Notes: a model not told the origin generated them from the letters alone. A DNA stretch of 7,935 nucleotides from Spirochaetia bacterium (GCA_025997615.1 BNUV01000108.1:1-7935); one strand, 5' to 3'; shown: positions 1 to 6,449, counted from the stretch's first letter. Program-made: numbers and translations.

Positions 1-183
1 AATCAAGCAGCTCAATTTGATCAAGAATTCCATGCTCTTTTAGTTTTGAAAAAGTATCGGTTGCGCCGCGGCGGTACAAGCCCAAACTCCTATAATTTTT
101 TCCAAAAGGAATTTTGCCAGATATTCTCCGCTCTGTCCGGTTATACCGGAGATCATAGCGACCTTTTTTGAATCATGACTCAT
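1..183 (-). CDS. gmd: GDP-mannose 4,6-dehydratase-like protein, N-terminal part, frame broken
   Basis: The gene runs off the left edge, so only about 60 N-terminal residues are visible. Translation from ATG at 183 begins MSHDSKKVAMISGITGQSGE and continues YLAKFLLEK. This is the Rossmann NAD(P)-binding start of an extended short-chain dehydrogenase, with the GxTGQxG-E-YLA-LLEK pattern typical of Gmd. After LLEK the frame is lost. The next frame continues sensibly with LGLYRRGATDTFSKLKEHGI and then LDQIELLD. A seventh A in the A run at 101-96 (six present) would restore one frame. Gmd converts GDP-mannose to GDP-4-keto-6-deoxymannose in the cytoplasm, feeding fucose, rhamnose or perosamine synthesis. 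The start is supported by AAGGAG seven bases upstream. Another nucleotide-sugar dehydratase/epimerase of the same fold is possible. The break may be real or a sequencing error. Confidence 0.68.
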
Positions 184-190
184 CTTTATT

Positions 191-196
191 CTCCTT
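191..196 (-). promoter_or_regulatory. Ribosome binding site of the gmd-like gene
   Basis: AAGGAG on the minus strand lies seven bases before the ATG at 183. It fixes the start of the gmd-like gene and is the best Shine-Dalgarno match in the left part of the window. Confidence 0.7.
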
Positions 197-218
197 GATT
201 TCTATCTTGTTTAAAAAA

Positions 219-247
219 ATTGTATAAAAGCACTTAATTGTTTCCAA
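219..247 (-). promoter_or_regulatory. Candidate sigma-70-type promoter for the gmd-like gene
   Basis: In the 83-bp gap between the glycosyltransferase stop (267) and the gmd-like start (183), the minus strand holds TTGGAA (247-242), a 17-base spacer and TACAAT (224-219). These match the -35 consensus at four of six positions and the -10 consensus at five of six. This is the largest gap without any ORF between genes here; most other junctions overlap. A separate promoter for the sugar-nucleotide gene is therefore plausible. The gap is AT-rich, so a chance match is possible. A weak 6-bp inverted repeat (TTGTTT/AAACAA) overlaps the -35 side. Confidence 0.3.
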
Positions 248-266
248 TAAAACAACCTTAGTTATA

Positions 267-851
267 TTATAATTCTTCATATCCACTTAATCTTTTATTC
301 CAAGAATATTCAGTCTTTACCATATCATATCCAGCTTTGCCAATACTATTACGCATATCTTCATTTTGTATCAACAATATAATCGCATTTGCAAAATCAG
401 CCTTTTCATCAGCAATAATACAATTTTTAGTTGATACAAGTTCAGGAATACCTATCGATATGAACGATGTCAATACAACCGGAATACTGCAAGCCATAGA
501 AATAAGCACTTTATTCTGAATACCCGCGGCAATGCGAACCGGCGCCACTGCTACAGCCGCATTTTTTATTTCATCTTCAATAGAATTAATAAATCCACTA
601 ACGATAATGTTTTTACCATCCGCCATCTTCTGAATATCAAGGGGAGGTTCAGCGCCGATTATATGAAATACAGCTTGCGGAATTACTTTCTTTGCTAATG
701 GTAAAATATCATCTATGAAAAAGTGTACCGCATCTTGATTTTGCAGTGTTCGCATATTCCCCACAAATACAATCTTATTCATATCATACTCGTTTTGAAT
801 TTCCGGCAAACACCGTATACCATTTGTATATACATAAAGGGACTTATTCAT
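267..851 (-). CDS. GT4 glycosyltransferase, C-terminal half of a frame-split gene
   Basis: This 194-residue ORF is the C-terminal, nucleotide-sugar-binding Rossmann domain of a GT-B glycosyltransferase. It opens with MNKSLYVYTNGI, the usual linker ending in a (P/T)NG motif. The family landmarks NKIVFVGNM, FHIIGAEPP, IVSGF and APVRIAAGIQNKVL follow. The order resembles the sugar transferases of the TIGR03087 type, whose typical motif is GIQNKVLEAMA. Here that segment reads GIQNKVLISMA, so the glutamate usually found after KVL is replaced by isoleucine. The ORF begins at an ATGA overlap with the stop of the N-terminal half at 848. One extra A there would join KSL directly to MNKSLYVYTNG and make a normal protein of about 390 residues. 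I read the two ORFs as one broken gene, though a two-subunit enzyme cannot be excluded. Confidence 0.72.
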   Translation of the reverse strand: MNKSLYVYTNGIRCLPEIQNEYDMNKIVFVGNMRTLQNQDAVHFFIDDILPLAKKVIPQAVFHIIGAEPPLDIQKMADGKNIIVSGFINSIEDEIKNAAVAVAPVRIAAGIQNKVLISMACSIPVVLTSFISIGIPELVSTKNCIIADEKADFANAIILLIQNEDMRNSIGKAGYDMVKTEYSWNKRLSGYEEL

Positions 852-1438
852 AATGATTTATATTCAAGAAATTCTTTATCCGCCTCTGATACAAGGACAC
901 ATTTTTTATAATTATGAATTGTTTTGTTTTCATATTTTGCAATACGTTTTTCTTCAAGCATATATATAATCTTCTTTAACGATACACCAGATGATTTACC
1001 AGCCATATTATAAGTTTTTGAAAGTGCATCAGTCATTTCTATAATAGATGTATCCTGTAAACGGCAGATATTGAGATATGGAACCATTCGTAATAAGTGG
1101 GCAAGATATAAATCAGGCTGTTCTAATTTTACAATTTTTTTGAATATTGATAAATAGGCAAATGAAAAATAATAGCCAATCTGAATAGGTTTATTGAAAA
1201 TAATTGCAGCTAAAGAATTTATTAACGATATCACGCCATTTCTTTTTACATAATATATTTTATCATAAATCTGTTCTGGTAAATTATGCTGGTTTTCTAT
1301 GTCTGTAGTGGAACAATAAGAGACTAATACAAGCAGATGCCCCTTGCTTTTAAGATAACGGCATATATTGTTTATGCGCAATACATCACCGCCATTTTCA
1401 GGGAATGGAAAACGTGGGGTTAGGATACAGATTTTCAT
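848..1438 (-). CDS. GT4 glycosyltransferase, N-terminal half of a frame-split gene
   Basis: This 196-residue ORF is the acceptor-side N-terminal domain of a GT-B glycosyltransferase. It starts MKICILTPRFPFPENGGDVL, the classic first strand plus glycine-rich loop, followed by a helix and VLVSYCS. It ends with CVLVSEADKEFLEYKSL. The SEAD segment normally sits just before the linker to the second domain, so the protein stops where the C-terminal domain should begin, and that domain is encoded by the next ORF (851-267) in another frame. The ATG at 1438 is the only sensible start, because the first beta strand follows at once. No clear Shine-Dalgarno site precedes it, and its upstream region (1439-1578) looks like gene debris. 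The product would add a sugar to a lipid-linked repeat unit at the inner face of the cytoplasmic membrane. The acceptor and donor cannot be told from sequence. Confidence 0.72.
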   Translation of the reverse strand: MKICILTPRFPFPENGGDVLRINNICRYLKSKGHLLVLVSYCSTTDIENQHNLPEQIYDKIYYVKRNGVISLINSLAAIIFNKPIQIGYYFSFAYLSIFKKIVKLEQPDLYLAHLLRMVPYLNICRLQDTSIIEMTDALSKTYNMAGKSSGVSLKKIIYMLEEKRIAKYENKTIHNYKKCVLVSEADKEFLEYKSL

Positions 1439-1495
1439 GTATAATAATAACTTTTAGTCTGACAATTCTTGTTTTAAAAAGCTCTCCATAACTTT

Positions 1496-1582
1496 CTAGC
1501 CCGGCAACTGTAACAGATATCCTGAAACAAATAGTTGATCATCCATGCCGATGGAAGAAAAGACAAGGAGAGAGATTATCAT
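1496..1582 (-). pseudogene. Short remnant ORF (28 codons) between two glycosyltransferase genes
   Basis: ATG at 1582-1580 overlaps the stop of the preceding glycosyltransferase (1581-1579) in the ATGA arrangement used elsewhere in this operon. It is followed by 28 codons beginning MIISLLVFSSIGMDDQLF and ends at TAG, 1498-1496. Just past that stop another frame reads LESYGELFKTRIVRLKVIII for about 25 codons before running out of frame into the next gene. I do not recognise it. The tight junction and the stray open stretch suggest the residue of a lost gene, or a very short leader. The whole 1439-1578 spacer contains nothing else I can name. Confidence that it is functional is low. Confidence 0.3.
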
Positions 1583-2432
1583 GTTTGTAATTTGTCAAAT
1601 ATTTTTATCATATCATTTTTAAGATAATCTAGAGAAAAGTATTTAAGGCCATTTTTTATATTATTTTGTTGTTGTATATATAATTCACTATCATTATTGC
1701 CGATTATGTTTTCTATAGCAATCGTCATTTCATCTAACGAGTCACATAAAAAACCGATATTGCCCATTTTGTCAAAGAGATATTCAAAATACGGATTTCT
1801 AATGGCAATTATTGGTTTCAAAAAAGTTAATAAATCAAACACTGCACCGCTTGCCCCAAATCTATAACTATTCGATGGATAAAAGAAAATTCCATAATGC
1901 AAAATACTTATAAGGTAATTTAATTCTTCGGTGGGCAGACGTTGATTCCCTCCATGAATTTGTATCCTTGTATTTTGGGGTATAGCTATTTCTTTATCTA
2001 CAATTTTTCCAATGTAATACCAATTAATATTTTCTGAATAGCGTTGCAATTTTTCTTCAAGTACAAAAAATAAATGAGGTACAGTTATAACTGGGAGTAA
2101 TGATTGAAATGAGCATACTTTGGACTCAATAAATTTGATAGTTTTTCTGAAAATGAACCTCCTCGCCCTAAAGGGCGAGGTATCTGAAGATTTCTCCTTG
2201 AAAGCTTTACGTATGTGGGGGAACATATCCCCCACACCCCCAGCTTTACGCCCTAAAGGGCGGGGAATTAGACCCCCAGAGATTAAAACCTTTGTGCGGT
2301 TCATACCCGTTGGATCCATCCCCAAGACACTGTCCGGCAATACCAAAAACGCAAACCTCGAACAAAGTAATTGACGATCATTTACAATTTGAGGCAATTT
2401 GCTATTCAAAAACTGTCAACCAAATCTTTCAT
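1579..2432 (-). pseudogene. Damaged glycosyltransferase with a hairpin element in its N-terminal part
   Basis: The last 190 or so residues look like the C-terminal half of a GT-B glycosyltransferase of surface-polysaccharide loci: WYYIGKIVDKEIAIP, then IHGGNQRLPTEELNYLIS, FYPSNSYRFGASGAVFDLL, KPIIAIRNPYFEYLFDKMG and IGFLCDSLDEM. The best start is ATG at 2432, six bases after GGGAGG. That frame reads MKDLVDSF and stops after eight codons. One more T in the T5 run at 2412-2408 would continue it as LNSKLPQIVNDRQ. The open frame without that correction starts only at a TTG (2409). Roughly codons 40-86 of that frame are encoded by a GC-rich hairpin element (about 2290-2151), giving a proline/arginine-rich stretch unlike any glycosyltransferase. 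A normal N-terminal acceptor domain of about 150 residues is missing. It is probably inactive. Confidence 0.65.
2151..2290 (-). mobile_element. GC-rich multi-hairpin element, probable IS200/IS605-type right end or derived MITE/REP-like repeat
   Basis: This block is far richer in G and C (35 of 60 bases at 2221-2280) than the genes around it. It holds three perfect short hairpins: 2161-2180 (9-bp arms CCTCGCCCT, loop AA), 2214-2236 (9-bp arms TGTGGGGGA, loop of five) and 2249-2262 (6-bp arms CGCCCT, loop AA). The first and third share the 14-base core CGCCCTAAAGGGCG, and AGCTTTACG occurs twice (2203-2211, 2242-2250). On the minus strand the block ends with a hairpin followed by AGGTTCATT. This layout recalls the subterminal hairpins at IS200/IS605-family right ends and the related REP-like elements. 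No TnpA or TnpB reading frame is present, so any element is a fragment or non-autonomous. The left border is unclear and could lie as far as about 2345. Confidence 0.5.
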
Positions 2433-2438
2433 ATATGT

Positions 2439-2444
2439 CCTCCC
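2439..2444 (-). promoter_or_regulatory. Ribosome binding site that places the start of the damaged glycosyltransferase at 2432
   Basis: GGGAGG on the minus strand lies six bases before ATG 2432, within the 31-bp gap after the stop of the upstream glycosyltransferase (2464). It shows that translation is meant to begin here and not at the TTG that opens the long frame at 2409. Confidence 0.6.
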
Positions 2445-2463
2445 GGCAGTACTTTAATTTGAT

Positions 2464-3510
2464 TCAATTAAATATTTCGTCAATTGACTTATAATAGTAT
2501 TGCAAATTGTCAATAGAATATTTCTTTAAAAATAGATCCCTTGATTCCTGATAAAATATTTTATTAACATCAATATTATTAATAGCAGTAATATATTCAT
2601 TTGTAGATTTGCAAACAATAATAGAACTTATTTTTTCATAACCAATTATAGCTTTTTCTGAGCAAATAATTTTTTTACCATGCATGAGAGCTTCGGCGAT
2701 TTTTACTTTCATTCCGGATCCAGAAAATATGGGAGCAATAAAAACACTAGCGCCAGCGAATAATTTATTCAATTCTTCTGTAAAACCAATAATCTTTAAA
2801 TTTTCTATATTATTATATTTGGCAAGTGCTTTATCCATATTGGTTCCAGCTATTACAATAGAATATGGAATATTTGGTAATATTTCTTTTATCAAATATT
2901 CTGCAGCTTCTATATTTGCAAAAAAAGCACTTCCAAAAAACAATAAATAGAAATTATCATCACCAACGCGTGAAGCATACTTGTCATTTAACAGAACTGG
3001 CAATATATTTGATTTTTTTAATGGAAATTTATACCTTCTGTTAATCTCATTTTTATCCTCTTCAGTAATAAAGATGCATTTATCTGAATATTTGCATGCT
3101 GCACTTTCATTAAGAATTGTTAAAACATAAAGAAAATAAAACGGTAAGCCTTGCCTTTTAAATTGATCGTGCATATACAAGGCTTCACAATTATGAAAAT
3201 ATGAAATAATATTTATGTTTTTTCTAAATTTCTTTATTTTCTTAATTAATATTCCATAAACAGAATAATTAAAAAATATATGCGTTATATTGTTTTTTAT
3301 GATAATTTTTTTTATTTTTTTATATTGAATAAAACTCAATCTTAATAATAATGCTGATAAAGCCTTGCCACGATTACTCTTCAAATTACAAAGAATGACA
3401 TTATCTGAAAACATTTTTAATAATAATATATTTTGGGAAGTAACGGCTGTTCCTCCGCTTGAGTAATTTGATTCCTGATTATAGACAAATAAAACATTGT
3501 TTTCTGACAT
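2464..3510 (-). CDS. GT4-family glycosyltransferase
   Basis: This is an intact 348-residue GT-B glycosyltransferase. The N-terminal domain starts NNVLFVYNQESNYSSGGTA, with the glycine loop at residues 18-20. It includes SYFHNCEALY (about 103-112), where a His-Asn pair commonly sits in the active-site cleft, and FITEEDK near 148. The C-terminal domain begins around 187 with YLLFFGSAFFANIEAAEYL. It continues through IVIAGTN (218) and LKIIGFTEELNKLFAGASVF to IFSGSGMKVKIAEALMHGKK (261-280), the donor-binding segment of the Glyco_trans_1_4 type with its glutamate in IAEAL. It would transfer one sugar from a nucleotide-sugar donor to the growing lipid-linked unit in the cytoplasm. The ATG lies three bases after the acetyltransferase stop, so the two are probably co-translated. 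The gene is markedly AT-rich. Donor and acceptor are unknown. Confidence 0.88.
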   Translation of the reverse strand: MSENNVLFVYNQESNYSSGGTAVTSQNILLLKMFSDNVILCNLKSNRGKALSALLLRLSFIQYKKIKKIIIKNNITHIFFNYSVYGILIKKIKKFRKNINIISYFHNCEALYMHDQFKRQGLPFYFLYVLTILNESAACKYSDKCIFITEEDKNEINRRYKFPLKKSNILPVLLNDKYASRVGDDNFYLLFFGSAFFANIEAAEYLIKEILPNIPYSIVIAGTNMDKALAKYNNIENLKIIGFTEELNKLFAGASVFIAPIFSGSGMKVKIAEALMHGKKIICSEKAIIGYEKISSIIVCKSTNEYITAINNIDVNKIFYQESRDLFLKKYSIDNLQYYYKSIDEIFN

Positions 3511-3513
3511 ATA

Positions 3514-4047
3514 TCAATCAAACCACGTTTTGTATTTAGATAAATTATAAAGCAGTTTACTGTTCCGTTTACTTATTATTTTTGCCGGCACACCTCCCAC
3601 TATCATACCATCTGGAACATCCTTAACAACAACAGCACCAGAAGCAATTACTGCACCATCTCCTATCTTTACACCTGGTAAAACAGTAGTTCTAGATGCT
3701 ATCCATACATAATCACCAATTATTACCGATTTACCTTCTACTAAATGAAAATCATCATGGGGATCATGCTCTAGAGTCCAAATATTAGATTCCTGTGCTA
3801 TATCTACATTGTTACCAATTATCAATTTTCCACCACGACCATCTAACAAAACATTTTTATTAATTATAACATTATTACCGATAAAAATATTTTTTGGCTT
3901 TCTGATTTCAATATTTCTTGAAAAATACACTTCTCTCCCACAATGATTTAATAATATCTTGAAAAATATCCATCGGATATACTTTATTGGAATCCACATT
4001 ATTATAGATTGAGTTAACTTATAAACACCTAATAAGAAATTTTTCAT
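3514..4047 (-). CDS. Hexapeptide-repeat (left-handed beta-helix) O-acetyltransferase, WcaF/WbbJ-like
   Basis: This is an intact 177-residue protein of the usual length for maltose O-acetyltransferase/WcaF-type enzymes. A hydrophobic start (residues 1-35) is followed by hexapeptide repeats: IFIGNNVIINKNVLLDG (54-70), KLIIGNNVDIAQESNIW (74-90), SVIIGDYVWIASRTTVLPGV (107-126) and KIGDGAVIASGAVVVKDVPD (127-146). The closing GGVPAKII (151-158) is the acetyl-CoA-binding signature. TLEHDPHDD (91-99) holds the likely catalytic histidine. Such enzymes move acetyl from acetyl-CoA to a sugar hydroxyl on the repeat unit or its precursor. The start ATG overlaps the polymerase stop as ATGA, indicating translational coupling. 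The exact acceptor sugar cannot be inferred. Confidence 0.92.
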   Translation of the reverse strand: MKNFLLGVYKLTQSIIMWIPIKYIRWIFFKILLNHCGREVYFSRNIEIRKPKNIFIGNNVIINKNVLLDGRGGKLIIGNNVDIAQESNIWTLEHDPHDDFHLVEGKSVIIGDYVWIASRTTVLPGVKIGDGAVIASGAVVVKDVPDGMIVGGVPAKIISKRNSKLLYNLSKYKTWFD

Positions 4048-5267
4048 TTATGCATATTCTGAATCATGTCTTTCTTCCATAACTCACCTTCACTTTGTGC
4101 TATTATTCTTGCCTGTTCATATGACTCATGTTTAAACAATACATTTTTGTATGACATCCCTATGGTATCATATGTAACTATTAATTTCGTCACACTATAA
4201 AACAATAATATAGTCAGAAATATTATTTGCTTTTTTCTTGACAAGATATTATAAATTCTTGGATACAATATCCAATATGAAAAAACAAAAAGAAATGGAA
4301 ATCTAAATATTAAAGCATATAATTCAGAACAAAACAAATAAATAAAATTATAAATAAATGCACAATTTAGAAATATTATATTCTGATTTGAATTTTTAAC
4401 TAATTTATCATGATATATTAAAAAAATAATAAAAGTCAAATTTCGTTCAATGAATCCTATTGATAAACCGGAAGATTGTGAATAAAGATCTGAGTCCAAA
4501 TATATTCTTACCAATATTGATAATCTAGTATTTCCCATTTCAGCCAATGGTATAATAAGCCCTTTTATCCATTTAATGGAAAACAGAAATATGACACAAC
4601 CGGCTAAGAATAATGACAATATCAATATTTTGGAATAGCTTCTATTTAAAATAAAATATAACGGTAAATATACTATTGATGATGCGTGGAACATAATACC
4701 ACAAGCATTAATAGCCATATAAGGCCACAATTTTCTGGTTTCAATATATTTTATAGATATCAAAAACAGCATAATAGCTTTTACATTTCTCATTAAATTT
4801 ATCTCAAGAGCAACCCCAGAAAAAACAAGAAAAAATAAAAAGCCAAACACTATCCTATCAGGTATATATTTCTTAAAAAAATAATATAAAATAATTAAAT
4901 CAATAAGACTTGAAATAAATTGAAAGAAAAAGAAATTTGGGGAAATAGTTTTACATATTACATTATAAATAAGATACCCAATTTCCAAAGAAGCAAATCT
5001 ATCGCCCGAAAAAAAATCTTCTATATAGTCAAAATTACTAAACAAAGAGGGAACAACCTCATATATAGTTTGATAAGTTATCCAATCAGTAAACACATAC
5101 CCCCTAAATCCAAAAAAAAATAATAACATAATAACACTAAATAGTATTGTATTATTATTGTATATCGCTATATATTTCTTTTGATTAGTTTGCAATTTGA
5201 ATGAAAATAATAACAGGATGGAAAAAATGCCTAAATATGGCAACGAAAATAAAATACTGTTGGTCAT
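4044..5267 (-). CDS. EpsG/Wzy-like polysaccharide polymerase, integral membrane protein
   Basis: This is an intact 407-residue, strongly hydrophobic protein with roughly ten or more membrane segments. The landmarks fit the EpsG family: FRGYVFTDWITY (54-65), an acidic loop followed by LEIGYLIYN (94-102), INLMRNVKA (156-164) and FHASS (193-197). These charged and polar motifs recur in EpsG/Wzy-type proteins and probably form the sugar-handling site. The role would be joining repeat units into a chain on the outer face of the cytoplasmic membrane. It is one of the most AT-rich genes in the window, which is common for polymerase genes acquired by transfer. The ATG at 5267 overlaps the preceding glycosyltransferase stop as ATGA, and its own stop overlaps the acetyltransferase start in the same way. 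A ligase-type role is less likely. Confidence 0.85.
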   Translation of the reverse strand: MTNSILFSLPYLGIFSILLLFSFKLQTNQKKYIAIYNNNTILFSVIMLLFFFGFRGYVFTDWITYQTIYEVVPSLFSNFDYIEDFFSGDRFASLEIGYLIYNVICKTISPNFFFFQFISSLIDLIILYYFFKKYIPDRIVFGFLFFLVFSGVALEINLMRNVKAIMLFLISIKYIETRKLWPYMAINACGIMFHASSIVYLPLYFILNRSYSKILILSLFLAGCVIFLFSIKWIKGLIIPLAEMGNTRLSILVRIYLDSDLYSQSSGLSIGFIERNLTFIIFLIYHDKLVKNSNQNIIFLNCAFIYNFIYLFCSELYALIFRFPFLFVFSYWILYPRIYNILSRKKQIIFLTILLFYSVTKLIVTYDTIGMSYKNVLFKHESYEQARIIAQSEGELWKKDMIQNMHK

Positions 5268-6445
5268 TTATTGATTCTCAAAAGCATGTTTCCCCATTCA
5301 TCTACAATTTTATCAAGTGAAAATTTTTGTACATACTGATATCCGTTTTCACGAACATCGCTCAAATCATTCCAGTTTTCCATAATCCATGACAATTTTT
5401 CTGCATACAATTTCCGGTCGCTCTTTTTGACTAGATATCCGGTTTGTCCGTCTTTAATAATATCCACCACCGATGAATACGAACTATACGCAACAGGAAT
5501 TGCCTTAAACTGCATTGCCTCGGTCAGCACCAACCCCCATCCCTCACGGGAAGTCAACATGAGAATTTTTGCTTTTTTGTACCATGCTACCGGATTCTGT
5601 TTTCCCATAAAAATAATGTTCGTCAGCTTCTTTTTTTCGGCTAATTTTTCCATGCGCTGTTTATCAGGTCCGTCCCCGATTATTATCAGCTTCCATGTAC
5701 TAAATTGTGTATCACGGGTTGCTTTTTCCCATATATGTACAACTTCGAAAATATTTTTATCGTAATCGTCCAAACGCCCCACAAATAAAACGATATTCTC
5801 TTTTATATCTGTGCGTATTCCCTCTATCGGAAAACTCAAAGGGTTATTGACGACCACCAGCTTTGTATCATCAATCTTCATGAAAAAACATTTCTTTTTT
5901 AAATCGGGAATGAATGCTGACGAGAGCACTATGCAGGTATCACTCATTGATACGAACAGATAGTAAACAAGATAACTGCGCAACAACGCCAATAGTACAA
6001 ATGGTACAAAAAAGACCATTTTTAACAATCGAGTTGTCCAGGGGCTGTTTTTGAGCGAATAAACGCACCACCGTAAAACATAGGAAAAATCCGCGATGAT
6101 ATGGTGACTCTCGATTAATAACCGAGAGGCACCGGTTATTAATCGAGAGTCACACTTCCTTAATGCGCGAAACAAGGCAAGCATACGGTATCCTGTTTCA
6201 TTCAGTATCACCGTATCTATGGCATATTTTTCCATTATGCCGGAAATATATACAATCGTATCTTTCTGCGTACTGCCCTGTGGTACGCAGAAATGCTGAT
6301 GCATATCAACAGCAGGATCATCAAAGCTCAATGTATATACCGTGAATCCTTTTTGCCGCAACCCGCCAGCAAGTCCCGATATAACACGTTCGGCGCCGCC
6401 ATTGATACCATTCGGGATATGCAGACTAATAAATAAAATATTCAT
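5264..6445 (-). CDS. GT4-family glycosyltransferase containing a perfect inverted repeat
   Basis: I place the start at ATG 6445, giving 393 residues that begin MNILFISLHIPNGINGGAE, the first Rossmann strand with the GGAE loop. A TTG at 6463 would add six residues inside the upstream gene and is less likely. A hydrophobic stretch near residues 145-175 (FFVPFVLLALL) may contact the membrane. The donor domain shows IVLFVGRLDDYDKN, LIIIGDGPDKQRM, IIFMGKQNP and LTSREGWGLVLTEAMQFKAI, which contains the EX7E pair E301 and E309 of family GT4. The part of the gene at 6104-6153 (residues about 98-114, CDSRLITGASRLLIESHH) is a perfect hairpin sequence that looks like extra material in the N-terminal domain. 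Base composition is clearly more GC-rich than the next three genes downstream (30 of 60 at 5521-5580). Confidence 0.9.
   Translation of the reverse strand: MNILFISLHIPNGINGGAERVISGLAGGLRQKGFTVYTLSFDDPAVDMHQHFCVPQGSTQKDTIVYISGIMEKYAIDTVILNETGYRMLALFRALRKCDSRLITGASRLLIESHHIIADFSYVLRWCVYSLKNSPWTTRLLKMVFFVPFVLLALLRSYLVYYLFVSMSDTCIVLSSAFIPDLKKKCFFMKIDDTKLVVVNNPLSFPIEGIRTDIKENIVLFVGRLDDYDKNIFEVVHIWEKATRDTQFSTWKLIIIGDGPDKQRMEKLAEKKKLTNIIFMGKQNPVAWYKKAKILMLTSREGWGLVLTEAMQFKAIPVAYSSYSSVVDIIKDGQTGYLVKKSDRKLYAEKLSWIMENWNDLSDVRENGYQYVQKFSLDKIVDEWGNMLLRINK
6104..6153. repeat. Perfect 21-bp inverted repeat with 8-base loop inside a coding region
   Basis: The arms at 6104-6124 (GTGACTCTCG to AACCG) and 6133-6153 (CGGTTATTAA to GTCAC) are exact reverse complements over 21 bases, separated by AGAGGCAC. 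The same stretch also reads on the minus strand as two imperfect 21-base tandem units, TCTCGATTAATA... and TCTCGGTTATTA..., which encode SRLITGA and SRLLIES. It stays in frame with the glycosyltransferase. There is no following T run, so it is not a terminator. In mRNA it would fold into a very stable stem. Confidence 0.9.
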
Positions 6446-6449
6446 GCGG

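Noticed and set aside
96..101. A6 run in the gmd-like gene considered as a phase-variation switch
   Set aside because: Phase-variable tracts are usually longer. Six bases is too short, and similar losses at other sites point to error or decay.
2214..2236. Hairpin TGTGGGGGA/TCCCCCACA considered as a transcription terminator
   Set aside because: No T run follows the stem on either strand, and it lies inside an open frame next to two other hairpins, so an element end is the better explanation.
2120..2374. Plus-strand open frame of 84 codons across the hairpin element
   Set aside because: It is antisense to the glycosyltransferase frame, crosses three hairpins, has no ribosome site and shows no recognisable transposase motif.
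1500..2395. Apparent similarity between the minus strand at about 1500-1545 and 2340-2395 (both contain ATGATC and, later, TTGCCGG)
   Set aside because: By eye it is only about 60 percent with several gaps, which can arise by chance in AT-rich DNA. It is not strong enough to call a repeat pair.
5427..5765. Plus-strand open frame of 112 codons
   Set aside because: It lies entirely opposite the donor domain of the GT4 glycosyltransferase, including its EX7E motif, so it is a shadow frame.
6104..6153. Inverted repeat considered as an invertible promoter or recombinase site
   Set aside because: Only 8 bases separate the arms, so inversion would change nothing useful. No recombinase gene or promoter lies nearby.
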